In this document: positions 10,614-23,800 of the stretch, piece after piece
Layout of the letters: each line of letters opens with the position of its first letter
Position numbering within the stretch: position 1 is the stretch's first letter
DNA from: Hydractinia symbiolongicarpus
Taxonomy: Eukaryota; Cnidaria; Hydrozoa; Anthoathecata; Hydractiniidae
Assembly: GCF_029227915.1 (NCBI RefSeq)
Contig: NC_079875.1
Span: 6,386,001-6,450,000, forward strand
Direction of reading: 5' to 3'
Length of the DNA stretch: 64,000 nucleotides
The notes under the pieces: generated by a model
Database searches by the model: none
Seen by the model: only the letters and a program-made list of their open reading frames with translations
What the model was told of the DNA's origin: nothing
Program-made: the position numbers and the translations under genes

Positions 10614-13010
10614 TTTTGGATGTTCTTTCTGATGGTGCGCGTTAAACTAAAGTTGTAGCTATCCTGTCTGTTGACAAATAAATATTCTCCTGTTTAATCG
10701 TCAATATCCTTGGTGTTTCCGTTAATATGCTTGTAGTTGATATTTTGTTTTCTTCTCAGAAAAAGATATAGCTGACGTACAAAAGTAAAAGATTAAAAAA
10801 TATCATTAAAGCAATCACATAATAGTTATTTGACATAAAACTATTGATCCTCACCCAGCATCCGATTTAAAGTTTACTGAAATGCTCATCTTGAGACTCT
10901 GTCACTTTACCTCGATAAAAACAAAAATTTATGATCCGGGTGTGAATGGGAAACATAAATTGTCGTTTTAGTTATAACATTGCTTTGCTTGCTTAAAATT
11001 AAAATTATTGGGAAACTAAAAATAACTTTTAAAATAGACGTTTCAAATGATTAAATAATTATTTTAATAAAATTGTTCCTTATTTTAAAAGTAATTGTGA
11101 TATACCCTCCGGTAAATCAAAATAATCCGTGGAAAAAAATATCCGTGTTCGAAAAAACAGACCACCTCGTCCCAGGACTAAAAACGAGATTGCAGCTACG
11201 GCTTGACCCCCAAAATCGTTCCCTCTATGACATGGCACCACAAGTCAGAAAAAGGTCGGTGAAAATTTCCCTTATCATAATCAATCTCTTTTTGTTTAAG
11301 ACCCGATTAATTAAGACATTAAGGTGTGCTCCTGCAGCATGGAAAGTTAAAAAAAATTTGAACGTCCGGTTTTATCCGACTTGTTTATCTTCAAAGTGTT
11401 GTGAAACGTTACGAATTTTTCTTGGTAACTTTTTTAGCTTTTTTTTTTTTTGAAATAAGCAACAATGTCAAAAATGTCGAATGCTTCCAATCCAAGCTAC
11501 AACAATTGAGTTTAACTGCACCAAGCAACATGGCCGCATAAAATCAGTGGAATGTAATCAGAAATTTAATTTAAAAAACATTGGTTTTTAACATAGCACA
11601 CACGTCATTTTTATAATTTTAATCTAAACGGTGCTCTCCATCGTCGGTGATTTTAAATTTAAGATCCAGGCTCTGTTATTTTTGGCTGGGAAATACCGAT
11701 CTACAGTATACACTGCACCTCAAACATCTCGAGTATCGAGGATGACCGATCGAGCCGTGAAAAATAGTTACAAAGGAGACATGACAACTGCTTTTTGTGT
11801 CTTTTAAGATAATGGGACATGTTAAGGCCGGAGCACTGATGAAAGTATAACGACAAGATTAGAAAAACTCAGACAAAGTAGTTCTAAGGGTTACTTTAGC
11901 GAGAGATAAAGAGCTCTAAGATGGAGGTTGAACGTTCGTCATTAATAAAATAGTTGTAAGCAACCTCTTCCCTAGGGTCATTTTCGTGTTAACAGCACTG
12001 TAATCACCGCATCTTTGCCGTAGAGAGTCCTGAAAACAGGATTAGATGTTATCGGTGATGGTCTACTTTTTAAATACAGTTAGTCTGTCAGGTGCCATTT
12101 AAGTGTTGGTATTGAAAGCTATGTTTTTCTTCAAGTTCATAAACAATAAGGTATTAACCTAAATTTCTTCTTTATGCGTTATCTACATTCGATTTTGCCT
12201 GAGAACCAACATCAACAACCAGTTTTCACATGTAATAATGTAGGTCTCCTGCATGTGGCAAAGCGCGGTTTTATCACTCCCGCCCCTCTTCCCTCTCTCC
12301 CACATCCCCACCCTACCCTAAAAACTACGTCTAACCCAAATAGGACCATATTTATAGGACCTAACTATTGGCCTGAACTAAAAAGAGAAATAATTTTTTT
12401 CTTTCAGTTATAACATATTGAAAAAATGACAAAGGATAAAGTCGTCTCATGTGACCCATCTTACATAATTTCACCGCGTCATAGATTACAAAAGTCTAGT
12501 GTCCCCTTAAAAACATATTATAATATTCGTCTTTAATGTCAATGCATTTATTGTTTCACTTAATAACACGGAAACGTCATACATAAGCAAAAAAAATGCT
12601 CCCACTTCTGACATATATAATTAGAAAAATTAAAAATTTCAAAAACAAAATTATTTATTAAAATTAATATTTAAAAAACAAAAAGAATCCATTTGTTAAA
12701 ATAAATATAAACAAAAAGATAACATACTTTACATAGAAGTATATACATATAGAAATATCTGAGTTAAAATCGGTATGCGTATCAATATTATCCAATAAAC
12801 TAGACAAATATAAGTGGAAAATAGGAGACAAACAAGAGAAACTTGTGCTCTACATTTTATGAACGTAATCAATCCATAAATTCAATATCATCTATAGTTG
12901 AACATCAAGGTATTTTTGGACCTATTTCTAAAAGTTGTAACATATAGAAGTTTCGGTCAGATTTTGTAATTTTCCCAGAATATTTGATGTGGGAGATGTA
13001 GAAGAAGGTA

Positions 13011-13026
13011 GGGGGGGGGGGGGGGG
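13011..13026 (+). repeat. 16-base poly-G tract
   Basis: An unbroken run of 16 G residues follows a G/A-rich stretch (from about 12990) in otherwise AT-rich DNA. It could form a G-quadruplex. Homopolymer length may also be a sequencing artefact. Confidence 0.7.
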
Positions 13027-13534
13027 TACTATAAAATGATGATGTGGGGGTTGTAATGTAGGTGGGGTCAATTTTTTGCTGTTGGGAACCATACCCCAGC
13101 GCACACTATGCAATATATGAAGCACACGTAAAGCATATATGAAATCATATATAAGAATATATAAGGTCTATATGAAAGATGATCAAAGGTAGTGAAAATT
13201 ATTTTTTTATGTTTTCATGAAAGAATACTAAAGAGGAAAATAAAACAATTTTATCCAACGTCACGAGTAAATAAAAACTCATGGTAATATATGACCTTCC
13301 AACCACAGTGACATAACAAGAATGGTTAAAACCATAGCAACAACCTTTTAGGGTCGTATTAAAGTGCACTTTCGAAAGTCATCAAGCAGACTGAAAACAC
13401 ATATTAAAATAAATATAGCTTAGCTTTGACACACAATCTATATATAAAATTTACCTAAAAATTACAATCTATACATTGTTAAAATTAATGTACTGTAAAA
13501 AGTTTTTCGAAGTAATGGTATTTTGTAAAACTAG

Positions 13535-13645
13535 TCGTTAGCCCATGGAAAAATCCACGGGTTCGCTCGTCCTTTTTATACTTGCGCAGCAAAGCTACTA
13601 TTTTGAGTGACAGACGGACAGACGTATACGGGTATTATAATATAG
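13535..13645 (-). repeat. Dispersed repeat with GTGGATTTTTCCACG core, copy on minus strand
   Basis: Read on the minus strand: ATACCCGTATACGTCTGTC, then AAAAAGGACGAGCG and CCCGTGGATTTTTCCATGGG. The same order of blocks appears on the plus strand at 19825-19950, and less well at 19010-19110 and 29355-29515. This is a dispersed non-autonomous repeat family. Confidence 0.6.
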
Positions 13646-14385
13646 ATCATTTTAGTATTATGAGCCGGACTCTTTAAAATCAAAACAAAAAAATTCATTT
13701 TTAAGACCTCTGTGTTGAGTGGTAGCGAAACGTCTCAAAAGACGTCTTTGTCACGCTACCTAAAGAATATAACTAAACTGTGTTATATTCTCTGTAGCAA
13801 CGCATTCCCAGTGAACAATATTGCTGGATTCTATCTTGCACAAATTGATAGAACAAATCAGCATAAGTGTAAAAATAGCCTCTATGGAAGAATGTATTTT
13901 TCCCAATTTAATAAATTGTTGATGTATTAACAGAATAATTATAAAACTTAACAAATTTAATTTTCGGATTAAAATCGTATGCATTTGTTAGGAGACAAAG
14001 AAAATAGTTTAAAAAAATTTTCTATCAAGCTTATCGTTGAATATCAATTTTTATGACATCACATTGTGTGAATAGTTTAAATGACAAATTTTACTTAAAT
14101 TCGTATACATTGAAATTCCGAGTTTTTAGCAAAAATTAGCTCATTTAACGTGAGATAAGAAGTTGGAGTCGCATAATTTGACATTAAATTTATGGACGTT
14201 CCGAAAAAGTCCAAAGAACTTCTCAGGACATGGATGAGTTAAGTGGAATCTTGCACCAGTTGTCAACTATCATCAGCACCCCAAGTCGTCAGTAAATCGC
14301 CATACCACATACCTTTCACTGATCATTTCGTATGCTTTATACTCAGAATGTATGTTTAAATTGACATCGCGCATAACCACAACTG

Positions 14386-14607
14386 ATGATCGATCGAAAA
14401 CCAGGAAGCGCTCGATTCTCAATCGAAAACAACGATCAGCTCAATGACCGATCGAGAGCAACAATCCGCTCAATGATCAATCGAATGCAACGATCCGCTC
14501 AATGATCCAATCGAATGCAACGATCCACTCGATTCTCAATCGAAAACAACGATCAGCTCGATGATAAATCGAAAACAACGATTAGCTCGATAACCGATCG
14601 AAAACAC
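14386..14607 (+). repeat. Degenerate ~30-bp minisatellite rich in CGATC
   Basis: About seven imperfect copies of a unit of roughly 30 bases built from AATCGAAAACAACGATCAGC plus TCGATGATC variants. The units carry many CGATCG/CGATC and TCGA sites. It lies just beyond the 3' end of the coiled-coil gene. Confidence 0.75.
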
Positions 14608-14720
14608 TTGAGACATCTCGTTCAACTTGACTTCGACTATTGTCGCAAATAACAAGATGTACACAACGCTTCTTTTTATGATCCTAATAAGTAATCAAAA
14701 CAATAGCTTCGTTACACTAC

Positions 14721-14848
14721 GTATAATTGCGCCCTAACACGCCTCATTGCGCCATAACACGTATCATTGCGCCCTAGCACGCCTCATTGTGCCATAACAC
14801 GTATCATTGCGCTCTAACACGCCTCATTGCGCCCTAACACGTATCATT
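14721..14848 (+). repeat. 20-bp minisatellite with alternating 40-bp dimer
   Basis: Six 20-base units of the form (GTATC or GCCTC) + ATTGCGCCCTAACAC, plus a partial seventh. The first five bases alternate GTATA/GCCTC/GTATC/GCCTC/GTATC/GCCTC, giving three copies of a 40-base higher-order repeat. Confidence 0.85.
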
Positions 14849-14889
14849 ACATACAAATTTGTGAAAGGAGAAGAAATCATGGAAATATG

Positions 14890-17800
14890 TTAAGATTCAG
14901 CTGACGCATATAATACAAGCGATGATAATTCAATTCCTCATATAATGTGGTAACAGTATCAGTTTTAAATGTTTCTTAGTTTTTAACATAACAAGCTTCC
15001 TTACATATATCTCAAGTATGCAAATGGCTAGTTTCCAAATGGCTAGTACTAAGCCTGCTGTAAAAAATTAGTAAGGCCTGCTCTTAGTCTAATGGTAAGT
15101 CTAAATCTTATAAAAAAGAAGTTGATAAATTATATGAAAGCTTACCTTCTATAAAATCTTCGAAGGAGTTCAAAATATTTTTGTGATCACGACTGTCATC
15201 AAGCTGAAACAAGATATGCTATATTTTTTTATAAAACATCAAAATGGAAAATACAAAAAAAACCCACAGAGTCACTAGCTTCAGAGCATGTTGTAAATAT
15301 TGATGCAAATTGGTAGCATTACAAATTTATTTTTCAAACAGCCCTGGAGAATCACTCTAGTGCCACCATAACAACGATCGGGCAATTAAAAATCTTACAT
15401 AATCCTTCGAATACTTGCAGAAGCACATTTTACGCAAATGGGAAATCAGCTCCTCGCTTTATTGAACGTGTTATTAAAATAAAGAAATTCTACTTTAGAT
15501 TGCACTGAGAGGGACTCTAGAATCCCAAATCACTTTGCCTATGATAATAAACTTCCAACTTTAATACGTACATGTAATAACCTCACCAACAACATGGCCC
15601 TGGGTACAACACAAATTACACGCCTTTAAGTTACAGACAATTCCTTCTTTACATATTTTTTATTTTTTCTATTAAAACAACCTTGTTCACACACACACAC
15701 CTCGTATAACTTGTTGTTGACTATGTTGGTTTGTTCTTGCAAAAAATCGTCGTGTGTACTCTGATTCATCTTTATCATATCCAATGGGACTGGGTCGAAG
15801 TCACGTGATTTTAGCAGATTTATTTCCAAACTGTTGTGCCATTTTTGTAAATCAATAAGTTTCGCCTAAAAGCAACCAAATTTTATTTCAAACAACAACA
15901 ACAACAACGAAAACGAAAACGAAAACGACATCAAAAACAACAACAAAAAAGAAGGAATAGAATAAAAGAAAAGTAAGAAATAAGCATAATAATATCAAAT
16001 AAATAAACAAAACAGAAAAATAAACAAACAAACAAACCTCCAACATTTTATTTAACAATTCAGATGACTGCAACTTCTGCAGAGTGTGACCTCTGTCTTG
16101 TAGCACCAACTTTAGTTGATCTTCGATAAAATCTTTCGACCTGAAATGAACAAGTTGATGGCAGTTGCAGCTAGAAAGCGTAGTTTCGATTGGACAAACA
16201 TGACAGATAATAGATTGGACACAACCAATTACCTTTTTTCTGCGTCCATACTTCCAAGGTTGTATTCAATCGCTCCTCTTATGGACTTCAAATCTTCTTG
16301 CATTTGTGTAGCTTCTTGTGTTTTCTCATCCAAATGTATCCGGAGCTGTCTATTCTCTTCTCTTAAAACAAAAAAAAAAATTCACAAATTTTTTTCTGTG
16401 GTCTATTAATTGGTTCCTTTGAGAAACAAAAAAGGGAAACATTTCAATTTCCAAACTTGTCCTCTTTATAGCAAGGTAAAATTTAAGAGCATTACTGACG
16501 ATCTATATATTATGCTTTTTTATACGAACCTTGATAATTTGTTACTTCGAATAACAAAAAGGGAAAACTTTTATCTCCAAACTTGTCTCCTTTATAGCAG
16601 GGTAAATTTAAGGGTATTTCTAGGACGATCTAAATACCATGCTTTATAAAACGAACCTTGATAACAGCAATTCATTCTTAAGTTGTTCAATCTCTCTCTT
16701 TTGTTCAATGGATGCGTTGCTTTCCCGTAATACACTTGATTCCATAACCTCCCTCAGTTTGTTTTTTGTCCGCGACAACATATCCTCATGCGCTTGGCAT
16801 TGATCTGCAGTGAGTAAAAAAACGTTGTTATAATATATTTCATATATTAAATTTACTCTCTGATGGAAATTACAATGAACCACATTTACGGCAAACGAAC
16901 TAAACACCCATCGTGATCCCTCCTTTTGTTGAGCCTCTAGTAGGGAGAAGAGTTATTAGAGGATGCCGGTTGATTTGAAAAGTGGGGAGAAGATTATAAT
17001 ATATTATCATATTTTTTTTCCAAATAGACTTTAACTTTTTGAGTTTGAACAAGGATAAACAAGGATTCACTGTTCTAATTATTCCATGTATCTTGTAAAA
17101 CCAACACAGACACATATGATTATGTATTGTTTTCCCCATAAATTTCGTCATTTTTAAGCTCACGTTCTATTGGCTTGGTGCTGTGTCACTTAAAAGAGAC
17201 GTTAATCAAAATTGTTCACTGATAGATATGGTTTTATTGGAGAGCGGTGGTTTATTAGAGGGCAGTGGTCAATTAGAGTGCGGTGGTTTATTAGAGGGCG
17301 GTGGTTTATTGGAGGGCGGTGGTTTATTGAAAGGTCAATTTCTTTTATCTTAATAAAAAACTTCGTAAACTTACTAGCATGGTAGTTTAAACGTTTTAAA
17401 AAATTATTTAACCTATCGACGCAAACAAAAACGTTTCAGACAAATCTTCTTTCAGTTAATTGATAAAATAGAAACTGAACTGCATATGATTGATTGATTG
17501 TCGGCAGAGCTAATAAAAAACTAATTATTATTAACTTTCACTCATTCTTATCCGTTTTTGCTGATAAGTTCACCATAGTTCATCAAAATAAATACAAATG
17601 TCTTGAATTTTTCATTATATTACAACAGTTATATCGTTTCCTGTTATATTCAAGTTCACCATATCAAACTGTAAACGAATTAATCTTTCCCACCGATTTT
17701 TATTACTTATTTTTTAAATGCTTGCAATAAAGCTGTCATGAAAGAAACGACAGGCCACATTACAAAAATGAACGCCCTTTCAGAGTTAGGCGTTAAAATG

Positions 17801-20800
17801 ACGTTAAAATAAAGTCAAAATGACGTTAAATCGACGTTAAAACGACACGCTGTGAAAAAGAACGTCAAATAGAAGCTCTCTAAAAAAACAATCTAAACTT
17901 AATAACAGGAGAAGGACCAGTTTAAAAAGTTTATAAAAAAAAGAAAATATTTACCAAGACTTTCGTTTAATTTCTTCATCAATTCTTCATTATCCTTTCT
18001 CTGGAAATTAATACTCTGTTGTTGATCGCGAAGACATGTTGTCAAAGCCTCGTTATCAGTAAGCAGAGCTTTCAAACATTGCACAGCCTCGTTCTTTTCT
18101 TCAAGACTGGCTTGCAGCTGTAACAAGAAAACGAAACACAAACATTATGATAAGTTGTTGATTACTGTAAAGAAGACAGTTGTCATTAAAGGAATTGTTG
18201 CGAATAAGCGAATGTTGGAGGGTATAAGTTTAACTTCATTTTTCCGAAATAAAGGTTAAAACAGCCATAGTGTCCTAATAAGAACTCAACAGCCCATTTC
18301 CCTTTCAAATTATTGTAAAGAAAACAAAGTTCTTTCGAAATTTCTTCCCGCCTAAACCCACTGTCAAAACATGGAAGATTTCTATTAAAACTAAATGATT
18401 TTTTAAAAGAAGTAGTGGAATTGAAAGTACATTTTTTAGAAGTGTTAACAGGGAATTTGAACAAAACTTTACATTCTTAGTAAACGTTTTTATGGCACTT
18501 TACCAGTTTGACTGATTTTGTTTCTTGTTGCTTGGCAATTATTTATAATTATAAACTAATTAAATACCTCTTCTTGCATCTGTTTTAATTGCTCGTCCTA
18601 AAAACATTTAAAATAGAAATATTATCTTTACAATTAAATTTTACTGTCCAAACAACGACCACAATCGATTAGCTAAAATTTGATAAAAATCGAGCAAGCA
18701 AGCGTTTATTTATTTATTTATTTATTTAATATTTATACAGGCTGAGGACTGCTATCGATGTCCGTCCTGTCTGAGAATAAAAATAGAAAAAAGGAGTAAA
18801 AACAGTAAAAACGATGAAAACAAACAAAAAATTGATCAACTAGAAATGCAACAGTATGCAGACAAGGTGACTTCATGTGGGAGCTAAATAAGACATATGC
18901 ATAGTTCAAAACATTAATCCCACTTAGCGTGTGAGCGAGTGGGTTCGAATCCGGTCCACAAAACTGGAAGCTGTATACAAACCCCACCGCTACGAGTAGC
19001 GACACGAACATCGCTTCAATAATAGCCGTATGTCTGTCCGCGAAAGCCGCGTCCCGTAATGGAAACACCAAATATTTAAAATGCGCACCAATACCAAATG
19101 CGATATATTTTTAAAGACTTTGTTTTGACCGCTTGCGAGTAAAATACCATTCACGACGCCTGATTAAAAAAAACAAATTTAAAATATTTTCGCGGCTGAA
19201 TGAACAAAGGCCATTTTGATTCTTAAGCACAGTGCTACCAACAGACTGCTGTTTGTAAAAGGCTGTTATGCCAATGCGCATGTGCAACACAGCTTACCTG
19301 TACTAAGGGGTTAGCCCACTGACAATTAATTTTTGAACTTTCTCGGGAATCACACCTGTACGGATGTGCAACACTATTTACCTGGACTAACCGCACAACC
19401 CTGTTTTAGCAATGGACTGTTTCTTGTGATTTTATTTAAACAGAGTCAGCGAGAGAATTTTTCAAAAGGGTATTATCACTATACGTCTTTACAACACTGT
19501 TTAACTGTACTAAGCGATCAGCCCGGTATCACGATTAATTTTTTAACTTTCACAAAATCTTATTCCGCAAAATAAAATAATATGGACCGATTGTTTTTGC
19601 AATGAAGGAGTAACAACGGTTTGTAAACTCTGTTTTTATTTTAGCTATCGTTGCGGAAAAGTTTTATTTTTAAATATGTTACAGTCACAACACTATAATG
19701 GTGTATGCGCTTTACATGATTTATGATATATACTGCATTCATGTACTAAAGCGCACCACCTGATCGTTTGGCACAGTTTACGTCTCTTATTGAGCGCTCC
19801 ACAGAGTGTTCAAAGGCTATCTCTTTAATAATAGCCGTATTCCGTCTGTCTGTTTGTCCGCGAAAGACGCGTCCTGTTACGGAAACACAAAATGCGATAT
19901 AAAAAGGACGGGCGACCCCGTGGATTTTTCCACGAGTTAACGACTAGTAACATGATAAACCTTAATGTACATAGGATTTGATTCAACAACAGCAAGTATA
20001 CCACAACTACAACATTTATAGCAATAAAAAAATTATAATTCACAGATAAAAGTTTAATCTTGCTTTAGTGAATAAACATCTGCGGAACAGTAGGAAATTG
20101 TCCACAATGTAGAATGGTTTGTAGACACCTACGTTTGAAAATCAATTCCATCCATGGAAAATGTTTGGTAACAATTTATGGGTTAATTTTATGGGTTAAT
20201 TTTTATGGATATTTTACCCTAATGTACCCACCATAAAAGTGTCCTATACAGCAGGTGTACACTACCTAGAATTTTTCTATGAGAGTGTGTCTGTCTTTTG
20301 GCAGGAAAAATTATCCACAATGTGGTATTCCCACCATCATTCCACAGTAATACTTACTTTGTGCTTTGGTGGACTTTGTAATGTCTTCTCCTCCAGCGTT
20401 CGAATTTGTTCTTCTAAACATTTCTTTTCAGCTTCTTTCGCTTGAAGTTGAGATGACATCACTTGAATTTGGTTGTCTTTCACCAGTGTTTGATTCCATA
20501 GTTTGTTTTTCTCAACTTCCAATTCAAAAAGAGGTTCGTCCTGCAACAAAATTTACACAAAAACTGATTAAGAATTTGCATTAACTTTTCTTTAAAATGG
20601 AAATACGCCATTGAGTATATCCAGAGGCTAAGTAATCAGTGACCAAAATACACCAACATTTTATCATGCGAGGATTATCATCCCCAACAACAACAAACAT
20701 TACAGCCTATGAAAGCTTTGAAATTGGGTAATTGATTCATTTTTCATCGTCAGCAAAAAATAAAATCGTTAACCAAGGTCTTTAGTTTACTGCAATCATT

Positions 20801-23800
20801 TACAAGTGAACTTTCATAAGTTCAAATTGTGTATGTTTTCATCCATACCACTTGTGAGAGCGAAGTTTGAAGTATGCCACTCTCGTTAATGGTATTCCCA
20901 ATAATACAAAATTAAAATTTTCTTTCAGTACACTGTTTAGAAAACAATATTTTAGAATGGGCACCCGTTTCGAAAAGAACAATCCATCTTTTGGTTCATG
21001 AAGGTATACAGGCCATTTAAAAAGTATGAAATGCCTGAAAGTGAGGGAGTGGTAGTCCAACAGCGTTAAGGGGAAGGGAAATCTTCAATGTGGTGTTTTC
21101 ATGTATATTTTGTAAAAAAAATTTTATTGTATACGGTATTAGAGAAGACTTTAACATCTAGCAGGGTGAGTCTGGGTGTGATTGATGTAAAGTAAATATT
21201 CTTGGGGGCGGAGGTATACATCAAAAACGTACTAACATGTAAAAGCGAGAGAAGGTACTAAATTGGCGATTTTAGAGGGTACGCTTTGAATCGTCCTTAT
21301 TGATACTGCTTTTTTTAATATGCAAACCATAGTGTTTTCCTGTCTTACTTGCAAAAAAATAATACATCATCACTCAAATAATAAGGTTCCTTACCTGTCG
21401 TGCAGGTGCACTTTGTGTCATCAACCAATTGATTTCCTCTGCTAAATCTTCTTCAATAGGAACCTTTCTAGTTTCGTTCACCGACTCATTTGTGCATTCA
21501 TTATATGGTTCCACATCATCAAGTATGACAAAATCGTCTAATGGTAATGCAGATTCTACATTATTGGCTACATCAGCTTTTAATAATGGTTCATCAATGT
21601 CATCTGTTGATAATGAAGCTTTCTAAAGATAAATAACCAGCTCTCATTAATGATCTTACCTAGTATTCCTTTAGAATTTTTTAATGTCAAATATGATTTT
21701 TAGACGTAAACATTAGCAACGTTTTAAACATACTTTTTCTAGGAACTTCACAAAAATTGTGGTATAGTGGTTTTAGTGGTTTAGTGGTTTTCAGAAAAAA
21801 CTAATTATTTCTCCTGATCAAGGGTTGGACAGTAGTTGTACATTGATATAAGCTAATGAGTTTTAATGTACATGCAGGCTGGTTTTTCACACAGTTGGAG
21901 AAAGAAAGAGAATTAAATACTTTTTTTTTCAGTTATAGAAAATTACATTAAATAAATAAAAAATTACTGGTTACGACCTGATTTAAACTGTTTTTAAGTT
22001 GTTTTTATACAATTAACTCTCCAATAAAATTGACTTTTTGATACAACTTTCTTTAATTCAAACATTTAAATTCAAAATATTTTTTTGGTGTGGTAAAAAT
22101 GTTAAATACAAGTGTTTTTTTTGTACTTTCTCCTCCTTGAACAGGTTTTAGTCTTACAGTACTCAGCAAGTACACGAACACAAAAAAGTGGTTGCATGTC
22201 CCATTTAGATGATTCAAAGGAGTTAAAATTTAAGGGGTGTAAGCATAATAATAATTGGAGTAACACTATCGCAACAAAAAGAAAAAAATAACAACACATA
22301 CGGTTATCAAATTCTTTAACTTCATATTTTGATAGTGCAAACTTTTTATTTCTGCTTTATTTTTTTGTTTATTTTCTTCTAATACATTTTTCATTGTCTT
22401 TAAATCCTCATTTAATTCAGTGTTTTTTTCTTTTAACATGATAATTTGATTTTTTAATTGTTGGCATTCATTGAATATTTGAATAGCAGTTGATTTATTT
22501 GATCCAATGCCAGCCTCCAACCCGCTATATTCACCTTGTAAGAAATCGTAATCTTCCAGCAGTGCTTCGTTTTCAGATGATAGCTACAACAAAAACAATA
22601 GAAATCTGACATTTATCACTTAACATTTAAAATTGCTGCAACTAACAAAGTTGAAATTTGCTACAGATACTTAACATCTAGACGCCTAAAAGGTATATTT
22701 ACATAGATGAAAGGTGAAAATACTAACACGCAATGACTATAGCTCATGAACCCTTTTCGTTAAGATATCAAAACGGTAGCATGTATAAAAGAACATCAAA
22801 TTGCCCTATCAGTGGTACAAGAAATGGACAGAAATTAAGTTCAGATAAAATATAAGCCAAATGGATTTTAGTTTTTTGAAAGAAAGCTTTGGTGTTGAGC
22901 TTCTCAGTTGGATGTTTGATTTTACAGAAAGGTTTGGTTCCTACCAAACATGTGCTTAAATGGTATGGGTACATACCCATAATATTTTAAAAACAATTCT
23001 TAAAGAATAAATTTTACAGCAATTAAACCCATAAAAATAGTACTTTTCACTGCTTCAGTATAATGGATATTGAAGGCACTGGATCATTGAAAAAGCCTAA
23101 ATTTACAATTAGGTGTAAAATCAATATAGCATGTTAATCTTCTATAGAGACACTTCATACATTCTACGTAGCACTTTATGCTACATAGGTGTTTACAAAC
23201 CAACTTTGAACACTGATTGCAAAGTAAAATACATAAATATCTCACTCGATTAAGTTTCTTATTTTTCATGTTCATCTCTTCTTTACTCTCTCTGTATTGA
23301 TCTTTTACTTGCTTGCTAAAGTTTTTTTCTTCTTCAAGTTCAACGTTTGTCTTTTCAATTATCTCTTGAAGTTTCTGCTTTTCACGAGTCAACTCCTTAC
23401 ATTGAGTGTGAAGAGATTGCAGCTCTTTTCTAAGAATTGATTTGGATGATGAATTCTCTTGCAAACTTGATTCTGTGTCTTTGTAATCAAACTTTGAAGT
23501 TAAAAAAAATATTACACAGTTATATAGCAGATACAGTGTTGGAATTCAGGTAGTATAAGAATAAATTAAAAACATTGGAGTTTTGCAAAGATTAGCAAGC
23601 ACTTTAAATCACATGACAATTTGATATGTTGTTAAACATCTGTGAAAAAATTGCAACCAAGTTTGTTTTAAACAAAGTATATAAAAACACTGTTGCCAAA
23701 ATTAAATATTTTATAATTCTTGAAAAACACAAATAAGAATATTGCTGACGAAAAGGCTTTTTTTTCTATCAACAACATTATAATCTCGTCCCAAGATAGT

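Larger units (their letters stand above)
10614..14720. other. Non-coding stretch right of the GH31 gene
   Basis: It contains the promoter and 5' UTR of the minus-strand GH31 gene on the left. Dispersed CCTCGTCCCAGG motifs lie at 11163 and 11961, a 16-base G run at 13011, a dispersed-repeat copy at 13535-13645 and a CGATCG-rich minisatellite at 14386-14607. Frames at 11073-11453, 12174-12413 and 12928-13125 show no domain and are rejected as genes. Confidence 0.5.

Noticed and set aside
11073-11453. 126-codon plus-strand frame
   Set aside because: It contains a CCTCGTCCCAGG repeat and a T homopolymer, with no domain and no splice signals.
15889-16035. 73-codon frame rich in Val/Phe on the minus strand
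   Set aside because: It is produced by AAC and AAAC simple repeats just past a real splice donor at 16038.
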